NCBI GenBank assembly: GCA_947579665.1
Contig: OX388345.1
Location: 58,705,454 to 58,769,453 of the forward strand
DNA from: Sympetrum striolatum
Lineage: Eukaryota; Arthropoda; Insecta; Odonata; Libellulidae
Length of the DNA stretch: 64,000 nucleotides
Direction: 5' to 3'
Every line of letters starts with the position of its first letter. Within the stretch, counting starts at the first letter, position 1. Made by a program: the position numbers and the translations under genes. Below, piece by piece: positions 54,937 through 64,000 of this stretch. The notes beneath the pieces were generated by a model. It was given only the letters and a program-made list of their open reading frames with translations, made no database searches and was not told where the DNA came from.

Positions 54937-55424
54937 TGGGAACTCAATTAAAAATTTTGGCGCTAATGAGAGGGGTCATCGCCGAAAAGAAACGAGACGA
55001 GGTACTAAGATGTACGGAAGGATAAAAGGGGAGAGTGAAATTCATGAGAAGTTTAAAATCAAAGCTCCCTGAAGCATCTTTGCCCAGTAAGGGGAGGTGA
55101 CTTTTGGAAAACAAATGCATGAATTAGGTGACGATAATGTTTGCATTTAATATTTTTCTGCCATTTGAGGAGATAATGCGCCTCAGATTACAGTTAGCTT
55201 GTCGGACTTTGTCTCTCACGTCAATTGATGGTTCCGAGATATGCCTCCTGCAAGACAAGCATAGAAACGTGACACTCATTATAACGATACTTCAGAAATT
55301 ACCACTGTTTATAAAGGACGTAACTCCCTATCCATTTTGCAGGGAGACGGACAACGGCCAAAAAATCCCTCGCTATAACGAGGGTCTTCTGTATGCCGTA
55401 CTCTTTATAACAGACTTCTAATGT
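54937..55424 (+). repeat. Tigger-like repeat, copy 2
   Basis: Same structure as 49846-50349, ending tctttataacagacttcta-atg. It lies between the two inverted hairpin-ended repeats. Confidence 0.75.
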
Positions 55425-55615
55425 AATTTAAAGTATTTTTTCCCACATGTATTCTGATTAATTTAATAAGTCACAGAGTATTATATTCTTTAATGCAGCT
55501 TTAAAAACAATTTTTTCATAATTAATAGCCTAAATAACATCATAAACTATTTATTTAAAATATTTTTATAGTTTATAAAAATAAATCTCAAATATAATGA
55601 ATAAACTTTCTTTTT

Positions 55616-56294
55616 ACTTTCTCCGTATACATAATATAGAGAAAGTATTGTATTCGCAAAAAAATTCGACCTCCAGATTTTTACGGAAATAGATGTTTTG
55701 GGGCCCATAGAGTTCGTTTTCGCTATTTTCCCGAACATGTCTGTCTGTGTGTCTGTCTGTGGTCAAAAATATTGTGTGCGCTCTATCTTAAAAAGTAATA
55801 ATCCAAACATTTTCAAAATTCATATTTAGTTTTTTATTGACAATGCCAACAGTTGATTAGTTTTTGGTGAATATCGCTCAACCGGAAGTTCCGGTTTATC
55901 CGGAATAAAATTTTGTTTCTTAAATATCTCTGTCAGAATGCAATTTAGGTATATACAATTATATACAAAAGTTATAGATAATATATTTTGCTACAACTTT
56001 TGTACGAAACATTTTTTCGTAACACTGATTGTTTAGGAGTTATTCTTCAATAATGGTTAACCGGAAGATGTTGTTTATCCAAAAATGGAGGTTTTTCATA
56101 CATATCTCTGTCAGAATTCAATTTAGGTAAACACAATTATGTACCAAAGTTATAGATAATGTATTTTACTACAACTTCTGTATGTAACATATTTTCGTAA
56201 CAATGATTGTTAGGAGTTATTTATATATTACCGGCATAGGCTTGTTTTCAATAAATACGGAGAAAGTCATGTGTTGGCCACATCAGATTTTTAA
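55616..56294 (+). repeat. Hairpin-ended repeat family, copy E2
   Basis: Starts with a foldback actttctc...gagaaagt (55616-55646), continues gtattgtattcgcaaaa and a tgtctgtctgtgtgtctg run, and ends gagaaagtcatgtgttggcc-acatcag (56270-56287). It contains two diverged copies of the internal block (55960-56050 and 56100-56220). Confidence 0.7.
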
Positions 56295-57002
56295 ATTAAT
56301 ACAGGTACACAGTTGAATTTTAAGATGGCTTATTTTTTTAAATAAAATTTATAATTTCCAGGGAGAGTTAATGATTGAATCTCTTAGTGAAGCAAAATCC
56401 ATGATACTAGTAACTATTTATTGAAAAATCTTCAATTTTACAAACAATGAAAAGTAATAAACAAGATGTATTTGCAAAAATTATTTCTTAGATTGAAGAG
56501 AATGAATAAAATCTGTTATAAAGATAAATCCTATGTTGAATATACATGATGTACAAACAAAAATAGATTAAAATTAAAACAGGACATAAATGCATATAAT
56601 ATCATAGTTAAAAGTAAAATCACAAGTAAGTACAATCTTTAAATGTGGCAAATTAATTTTAATAATAATTTCTAACATTACTGGGAAAAATCTCAAATGT
56701 CTCTACATAATTATAGCTATAAATCATTATGATAATCTATAAAACATGGTCACAAGCAAAGACCTGGTTTATTTGTACAATCAGGGCAGTATGTTGTCAT
56801 TTTTTTCTATTATTTTAATAACACACTCGACACCTCTTCTGCGTCTATTGCCAACATTTGATTTAGGAAATGTGGAAAATGAAAGCTAATTCTAGGAGGG
56901 ATATCAATTGAAATAATTTTATCGGGTAACAAGAAATTAATTATTTCTAATCTAAAATCATACAAACCAAGCTTCATTATATCTATTGAATAGGGTAAAG
57001 CT
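56295..57002. other. Intergenic, no recognised content
   Basis: AT-rich; nothing identified. Confidence 0.5.
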
Positions 57003-57890
57003 ATTAATTAACATAAATTGAAACATGTGTATCACCAATTTTTTGTACCACTTCATTGTTTTCTATTCACAAGGATAGTAAGATATGATCTGGTAGCAGA
57101 GATCAATACCACCCAATTGATTTTATATTGATCCACTACTTCTGGTTAATTCTTAATGACACCTCTTCTGTTTGGTACCTCGATAGATCGGCTACCAAAT
57201 TCAGAGCTGATCATAAGGACATCATGTCTATCTTTCCACTTGAGAACACAAATGCCTTTATCATTCCATCAGTGGATCTTTTCACCTTTACTTAGATTTT
57301 TTTTCATCACCTCTGCAGGATTTCCTTTTTTGTTGGCTCTTAGAGTCCCAGGAAATATGTATATTTTTTCTAAGAGACTCTCAGACTACTATAAAAATTG
57401 TCCTTAGAAACAACATGCCCAAGTCCCTCTTATCCCTCCAGAATCTTATGGACAACTTTGTCCACAAGAACCTGACCACCTACCTCACTGTCAGCTTGCC
57501 CAGTATGCACAATAAATTTTAGGACGAGTCCAGATGGTTCCTTCTTCATATACGGTGGCGTTTATTTTTGAGATATTGATGGAATACTAGGCGACCTCTC
57601 TGCAGCACCATTGATTCGTCTACACACAACTCCTTCTTCAGAGAGTAAATGGATGCCACGTGTGTGAAACATATCGATAATTGGTCTAATTTTATACAGT
57701 CTTTCTGTGGGAACAGGTTCTTCCTTCTCAGGGTTTTTAGCAAAATGGAGGGCCTACAACACTCCTTGGAAGTGAACTTGAAACATGAAGCTTCAGATGA
57801 ACTTTAGGTCAAAAAGCTTCCCTTTCTTACATTAATCACTTAGGCAGTTTAGACGTATTGTACACATATGAAGAGGGAGCCCGAGAAAGA
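57003..57890 (-). pseudogene. piggyBac-like transposase relic (copy B)
   Basis: Paralogous to 19553-20440 along its length. Its best-preserved piece (57550-57740, minus) reads KLDQLSICFTH and CVDESMVLQRGRLVFHQYL, then KNKRHRI. This is the DESM-x-x-x-x-GR-x-x-x-x-QY block around a catalytic Asp of piggyBac. Elsewhere it is frameshifted. Confidence 0.8.
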
Positions 57891-57939
57891 TTTGGAACTC
57901 TCCAGCTGTTAGCTCCTTCCATTGAGTTATTCTAGCATG

Positions 57940-58160
57940 TGGGGAAGGATTACGAAACCATCTGTGGCAAAGAGATTAAGAAGATCTCCAGACATTCTGC
58001 TCTCCTAAGATCCGGCTTGTTGCACTTGTTACATCTGAACCAGAATATCTTCCTATGAGTTGTTGCCTGGTCCTTGGCTGTGAGGGCTGACTGTGCCTTT
58101 TCCTCTACCCTGTGATGTCCCTCCTTTAGCAATTTGGATTTGAACACTTGGAACGTGATG
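57940..58160 (-). pseudogene. Cys-rich piggyBac C-terminus, out of order
   Basis: The minus frame reads RVEEKAQSALTAKDQATTHR, FRCNKCNKPDLRRAECLEIF, resembling the zinc-finger tail of piggyBac transposases. It lies on the 5' side of the catalytic block at 57550-57740 rather than the 3' side, so it is either rearranged or from another copy. Confidence 0.55.
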
Positions 58161-58484
58161 GTTTAGCCACAGCTCTCCAACACCATAATCATAGGATCGA
58201 AAGAAGGTCGGAGACAACTAAGCAAAATCACTGCTAGGTACTTGTAATCTACCGGGGCACCTATATCGGATGAGATAAGGTCATTATTTCTGAAACGTAT
58301 GTAGACATGCTACTAAAGTTATTAAGTTTGCAGGCGACTTATTTCCTCTGGAGGCTCAGTCGATCCATTAGGCTGCGTTGTGTCACTGAGCAGTCAAACA
58401 ACTTCTGCATCACCAATTGAGTGATATCCCGGTTTTCTTTCAGCAGCCACAGTATTTGACTGTACTGCATGGGGCTGGACTCTC

Positions 58485-58812
58485 TTTGGGGCCCCAAATG
58501 GGGGTCTCAATCAAGATGCAATGAGGCCCAGAGAGGCTCAGATGCTGGATCCGGCATCTGAGCCTCTCTGGAAGTGTGTGTGTGTGAAGTGTGCAAGCCC
58601 GTTCGCGGAAGGTATGTACAAAGGAAATTGCACTTGTTTGTGAGCAGTAGTAAGAGTTTTCTCAACACGCCCGATCTCTATGGCTTGTCGGGGAAAACTC
58701 CGGTTATTTTCCATCACGAAGTAATAATTGGATTGGTTATTTCGGCTGTAGAAGTGATTTTCCCTTCTCTGCGAGGATTATATTAGCTGTAGAGGTATAC
58801 CTCTACAGCTAA
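58485..58812. repeat. Cluster of three strong palindromes
   Basis: 58485-58498 TTTGGGGCCCCAAA is a perfect 14 bp palindrome. 58528-58571 has perfect 18 bp arms (ccagagaggctcagatgc) around an 8-base loop. 58783-58812 is a perfect 30 bp palindrome with half-site ttagctgtagaggta. All fall within 330 bases of otherwise non-repetitive sequence. No gene or known element was tied to them. Confidence 0.85.
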
Positions 58813-59057
58813 AGATTATAATTTTTCTTGATCGGCAGGTTATAAAACCTGCTGCTGGAATTATATTCTCAGCCTATGAGCCCAAATGGAGTCAGCGGGC
58901 GATATAAATGGATGCTACACTCAAGATACTTTATTCTATTTGGACTCACTGGACCGGAAAGAATTAATCAAATGGATACATGAACTAAACACCTCCTTTT
59001 CGGGCATTGTATTTTGGGATAAATATGATAAAAAATCGTCATATGATTTATTCTTTA

Positions 59058-59273
59058 TGTTGCGCCTTCGTTCAACAACATAAATAACTAACGCTGGTTC
59101 AAGTGGACTGTATTTATTGTCTTTTTCTCGTTGAATACTCGCGACCCCTCGTTCACACAAACATCCCAAGCGCCGCCACGCCCCAACTGGTTTCTTTCCA
59201 TAGCCAGACGCTGATATCAAATCTTACCAACTCCTGGCCGTCTGCTATACTCCAGGCAAAACACGACGTAACA
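59058..59273 (-). repeat. Solo LTR
   Basis: Begins TGTTGCGCC and ends CGTAACA on the + strand, flanked by CTTTA (59053-59057) and CTTAA (59274-59278), a one-mismatch 5 bp duplication. Read on the minus strand it runs TGTTACG...GCAACA and contains CAATAAATA, a poly(A)-like signal. No internal retroelement sequence adjoins it, so recombination between two LTRs is the likely origin. Confidence 0.65.
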
Positions 59274-61729
59274 CTTAATGTGAAAAGTAATTGAGTATTC
59301 TGAATACAATGGAAGAGTATTAATTCTACCGATTATTCCATGGAAAACCACCAGAGTAATAGGTCAAAATTAAAAAGATTAAATTTGCACCCATCACTAA
59401 CTTTCGCTATTGCAGGGCATATCTCCGTCGACAACGGAAACTTAATGATATCCTGTCCTCGTGATTATCTCGCCAAATGACAAAAATAAGATATATTCTT
59501 CCGTTGGTTCCGAGGAGATGAGTTTCACGGAAACCAGCTAAAGCGATACTCCTTTGCGGTATTCAATGCATTTGATCGGAATCAAATGTTCTTCGGAAGT
59601 TTCTAGTGCCCCTTGCGTCGTTGAGGTCTTGGTGCGTAAGTAATTTCATTCTGTTTGAAGTATTTTCGTCAGCTTTACATTTATTTTCGGAATGGTACAT
59701 GATATACAGTCCGGTGTAATTGGCTATATTACCCCGTACTCAAAGTATTAATTAATGTTAATACCTCGAAGGTGATGGAATATTGAAAAATATAAAATTT
59801 AATTCACTTGAATCTCGAGTTTTTCATAAATCGAATAAAGAGAATCAATAGTGGATAGTAGTAAATAGTTAGAATATATTTCACGGGACGCGAGTACGGG
59901 AAATTCGAGTCTCATGTTGGAAGATTTTCCAAAAATCAAAATTTGAAATATAAATCGATCTCTTTCCTTTATTAATTAATTGTTTGTTTTACCATATATA
60001 TTTAGTAGTGTGTTTTGTAATATACAACGTTGCAAAGTAGTCTCCTTGGCTACATAGGGTTAGGTGAGGTTGTACTTCTACGTATTCGTACACAATCTTT
60101 ATCATGAGAGTATAGCTACGGGTCTTGTTATGGCTATACCAATTCTTTTAAGGATATTATCTGGATCTGGATATGGTCTGGCCTTAGGGATGTTACTCTG
60201 GCATAGATATAGATCCATAAGTTTCGGCTAACAAACAAAAATCACAGAGGGATCTGTCAGTCGTACTTAAGCAGTCTGGGAATATCCGACACTTTATCAC
60301 CTTGGTAAGGAAACTTCATGGGAAAATTTTACAGAAGGGAGTTAAGAGCTTCTAGAAATGCCGTGAAATCATTTAATGATAGCCCATTTCATTTTTGTTA
60401 GAATTTGGGACCGATCGCTCCAATTAAATCTTTTGTATTGGGCGCAAGGCTCTAACAATGTTTTTACGTATGGACAAATTAGGATCTCGCAAACACTGTA
60501 CTGATGGAAAAGGAACATAAAGAGGACCCTGTCAAATAAGAATCGAAATCACCAAATCCTTTATTAGATTCCGATATGTCTTATAAGCAGAGTTATAATG
60601 TAGGTAGAACAGCATTATTTTACTTCTAAAGGTGGTTACTTAAAAAGTTTATTTACTTGCTTAGAAGAGAGAAATATCTGTTTTTTAATGAAGGAGATTC
60701 AATTCTATAATGTGATCAAAGCAAACCATACAAAGGTTTATATTTTCATGCAAAAAATAATGGATTGCATAGCTAAATTCGTGGTGTGATGACAATATCT
60801 ACAAGTAATATTTACACCGTGAGCTAAAAGCAGGGATTGCTTTCTGAGCCAATACTCTAATTATAAGAATTAATTTTTAATGCTCATACATATTTGATAA
60901 ATATAATGTAATAACTTTTTCTAATTTAAGACGTATCTTAACTGCGTTTTAAGTTTCGAGAAATCTTAGATTCGCTCTTAGAATGTATTATCGTGAAGCA
61001 GACATGTAATCTTTCGGAATATTATTTTCCGCGAGGAGTTTGTTTAAAATTATTATAAAGTTGATAAATTATTGTTAATAGTTAAAGGACGTTCGGGATT
61101 CCTAGATTTAGATGTAACATATGGAGCCATTAGTGGCGTATGGCAGGGTGTGAAGTTACACCAACATTCTTACATCATCTTCCCTCATTTATTAGCTTCT
61201 CTAATAGTCCGCGAAAGCACGGCCAGAATTATTATCAGTTTTTGCGATTACTTCCCTCTAACGTTTTGTCGATACTTTTCGGAGATCGCGTTCGCTCTAT
61301 ACCGGAAGTAAAATTTCATTTACTTCGTCTAAAAGTCTTGAGCCCATGAATGTTATGTTAATGTTCTATCGAATTTATGAGGCTTTCCTTTGGGTTCAAT
61401 ATACTCAGAATACATAGGCAATTAGGACCCAGTTAAAAGGAATAGTGAGAAGAAAAGTGGATTTTCACGAATTCGATTGAACAACCGATAACTTGACTCT
61501 TGTATACGAGTGGCATGTGTTACGGGAGGGAATATCGATCGTTTTATGGATGTCATTAGATCTACGCCGGCCGTTGTAAAAGGCATGTAGAAATTTAATG
61601 TCAAAGGGTTTGAGGTGATGAGGTAGAAAAGAAATACCAAGAAAGCAAAGGATGTGATTTTACTTAACTTATCCTTATCTTTCGTCTAATAGGAATAGTA
61701 TCTTATCCCATCGGTCTTCATCAACTGAT
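59274..61729. other. Intergenic, no recognised content; CpG richer
   Basis: No convincing gene, RNA or TE. CpG dinucleotides are visibly more frequent than in 1-19 kb. Confidence 0.45.
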
Positions 61730-62230
61730 GTGCCAATTTTTCAAAGCCATGCCATAAATTGAATGTTTAATAAATCCCTGTTAGACTTCGTATTTGTGGA
61801 CATCTCAAATGCCTTCGATTCTGTTGATCATGCACTTCTTCCTTGTAAACTTGAACACCGCTCTGGCATCAATGGGTTCTTTCTCACTTTACTAAAAGTT
61901 ATCTCACAAATCGTACTCAATGTGTTGTAGTTCACAAGATAAAATCTGGATGGCCCGCAATCGTTTTGGAAGTTCTTCAAGGACTTGTACTTTGCCTATA
62001 TTATTTACTTTGTAGATAGATTTTTCATATACTACACTTTTTCAGTCTACTCAAGACTGCTCTCAACTCTTTGGAGACGACTGAAAACTTTTTACCTGAC
62101 TTGATAAGCTTAAAGATTTTTCCGCTCCGAAGTCACTTAAAACTTAATAATACATAACGTGAAAGGTATAAATTACAATTAAATTCTAAAAAATGTACTG
62201 TGATGGCACACTCTATATCCCGCCCTTGTT
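61730..62230 (+). pseudogene. Non-LTR retrotransposon reverse transcriptase fragment
   Basis: The plus frame reads FVFVDISNAFDSVDHALLP (61789), GINGFFLTLLK, then after frameshifts KSGWPAIV and VLQGL, and a tail LNSKKCTVMAHSISRP near 62190. These are LINE reverse-transcriptase blocks (DxSKAFDxVDH type). The YxDD block is damaged to FGDD-like sequence around 62070. Confidence 0.75.
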
Positions 62231-62559
62231 AGGACTGCAATCTTTAAGCCTGAGTACCTGCTAGACTTTTGGATTGTTTGGATTCCAGCCATGCATATGG
62301 ATAAAAGTCCTGATCACGAGACAACGTCTTGCGGTTCTTCACCCCCCTTGACCATTGAAACCAACTTTGCTCTCATCTGCTCTCGAGACCGACGGCTAGT
62401 TTATACCCGTAATTTTGGAAAGGGACCCTAGTAGCATTGATGCCCAACAAGAGTGAAATTAACGTAAATTTTCTGTTACCCGACTTAGTCTCGAATACCT
62501 CCGCGTAACTTGGGTTAGAAGAAGTAAATTGATGTCAAGCTCCAGTAAATAACATCTAC

Positions 62560-62990
62560 ATTTACATTAATACCCTGCGATAATACCCTAAATAATAATG
62601 CCGCCTTTCGGCGTGTGGCAGGGGGTGTAAACACCAGTTGATCTAAACCACTTCTTTAAGCGGTTATTGTCGCGTATCGTTCGCGGGAGGAACAATTTTT
62701 TAAAACGACTCGTCCTAGCATATTTCTCTTAACTTACGACTTACGTTCATTATCGGATCGACCGAGGTAGTAGGGGGGCTGCATGATACCGGTTGTATCT
62801 TCCGCAAATGTAGTTTCTCTTCATTTATTAAGCAATCGCAGCCAAGCTTCTTCCTGCCTTTCAAGGATTCCCAACCTGCGTCTGAGAGCATTTTTGTAAC
62901 GCTTGCTTTTTTATCGTAGCATTTCTTAAGAAAACGAATCGCCTTACGCTGCAATCTCACGAGTTGGCGACGCACCGAACACGATCTTCG
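62560..62990 (-). pseudogene. CR1/jockey-like LINE C-terminal fragment
   Basis: The minus frame reads RRQLVRLQRKAIRFLKKCYD, KKASVTKMLSDAGWESLKGR and LINEEKLHLRKI, then FLPRTIRD-like sequence near 62690. This is the usual end of a LINE ORF2 (QRKAARF, SVTEML, LGWESL). The 3' end near 62565 shows acatctacatttacattaat, a simple repeat common at insect LINE/SINE ends. Confidence 0.8.
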
Positions 62991-63560
62991 GGAGGCATCG
63001 ATAAAGCTTTACAAGGAAGCAATCGCTAAAACATGGTTGCTTCTAGTCAGTCTTTCCGCAGACAAATAGAATACCTAGATAATTAGTAGGTACGGATTAT
63101 GGTGTTAAGACACCCCCTGTCATACGTCACTGGTCGCTCGCGAGGTATGAATCTAAATCTATAATTATCATGAAGTAGGTTCAATCTCAGATTTAGAGAC
63201 GGTACAAAGTAGAGCAGCTCGTATCATTATTGGCTCGACAGTAGTTTTACGACTAACAAGATAAAATTCATCTTGTGGAATTTGCTCTAGGTGAGAAGAT
63301 GTGATTACCGACGGAAGCTTTTTGATAAAGTGATCGGTTCAATGCTTTCGTCGAATTATATGATATTGTTATTTCAAGCAAGGAGCACCATCTCCGAGAG
63401 GCATCGATAAGACTTTACAAGGAACCAATCGCCAAAAAAATATATTTACTTCAGGTCGTTCTTTTCGCAGAGTATTAGAGAAGCTACCAGGGAATAGATA
63501 AGAATGTCGATGTTGATATACTTCCTGCCATATGCCACTGACATCTCGTGGGATACCTAA
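62985..63560 (+). repeat. Two direct copies of a LINE-tail unit, plus an RT C-terminal piece
   Basis: 62985-63150 and 63385-63560 share gaggcatcgataa, actttacaaggaa-caatcgc, ttccgcaga/tttcgcagag and a cgctcgcgaggta/catctcgtgggata ending. Between them (63190-63400, + frame) ISDLETVQSRAARIIIG and LLSVRRCDYRRKLFDKVIGS resemble a LINE C-terminus on the same strand as 61730-62230, as if the 62560-62990 LINE had inserted into it. Confidence 0.6.
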
Positions 63561-64000
63561 ATATTCTATCCGGACCGGTTTGTCCCTGGTTTATAACGAA
63601 ATTGTTACTACTTGCGATCAGTAACTACCTCGATGAGTTCCAGGCATGCCATTAATTATAGAGGATCTCCTGTAGCAATGAAATAACCGTATTTCGGATT
63701 ATAATATGAAGGATAATCGCCGTTTTACGGAAATAGATTTGTAGGAATTTTTCCTGATGGCTCACAAAGACAGATTAGTCATGCTTACTCTGGATGGATT
63801 TTATAGAAGAAAGGTGTAACATAATCCGAATATTTTAATATCCCCAAGATATTTACAAAGGCAAAGCAGAATGAATTATGAGGTATTTGTGAACTGATAA
63901 GTCGCAATATCGCAAATTACTGTTCCTGGAAATGGTAATGCAAAATTTAAACTTATACTGATGGAAATTATAGGTATATAAAATATGTACATTCCCATGG

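Noticed and set aside
58886..59083. 65-codon frame near the solo LTR
   Set aside because: Its end runs into the LTR and it has no recognisable domain; support is too weak to call.

Overview
This is a eukaryotic, AT-rich and intron-rich window, almost certainly from an arthropod and probably an insect. It has two host genes on the + strand, and nearly everything else is transposable-element (TE) debris of many ages. The organism call rests on the integrin tail, which closely follows insect alpha-PS2, and on the TE mix: CsRn1-type Ty3/gypsy, piggyBac, pogo, PIF/Harbinger, hAT, jockey/CR1-like LINEs and a tRNA-derived SINE. No bacterial-style operons, CRISPR arrays or confident RNA genes were seen.

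Region 1 (1-16919) is the 3' two thirds of an integrin alpha gene (alpha-PS2 / 'inflated' type). Twelve exons run from the last beta-propeller blades through thigh, calf-1 and calf-2, a furin-like site, the membrane helix and the GFFKR tail. All splice phases agree. Its introns hold a SINE, antisense LINE fragments, a piggyBac MITE, a pogo-type MITE and a foldback element.

Region 2 (16920-27950) is intergenic. It holds a decayed piggyBac/hAT pair, a 5'-truncated but coding-intact CsRn1-type gypsy element that abuts, in opposite orientation, the tail of another gypsy pol, and a hAT fragment.

Region 3 (27954-50833) is a seven-exon gene for a 225-residue, mostly helical protein, possibly HAUS8-like (tentative). 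About 670 coding bases are spread over 23 kb because the introns are packed with TEs. One is a hAT relic split by a 2.7 kb piggyBac element with perfect TTAA duplications. Another is a four-level nest: Harbinger > hAT MITE > an undescribed repeat > a nearly pristine gypsy element with almost identical LTRs.

Region 4 (50834-64000) starts with a pogo-like transposon about 50 bp after the second gene's stop codon. It continues with two inverted copies of an unnamed hairpin-ended repeat, MITEs, a second piggyBac relic, a cluster of perfect palindromes, a solo LTR and LINE fragments. CpG becomes visibly more common toward this end.

The most unusual item is a dispersed repeat family (copies at 28200-29353, 37863-38830 and 38860-46800). 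It is built from about 165 bp units, nearly all carrying a sequence that matches the RNA polymerase III B-box (GGTTCGANNCC-like). Each copy ends in a short hairpin and lies beside TA-rich sequence.
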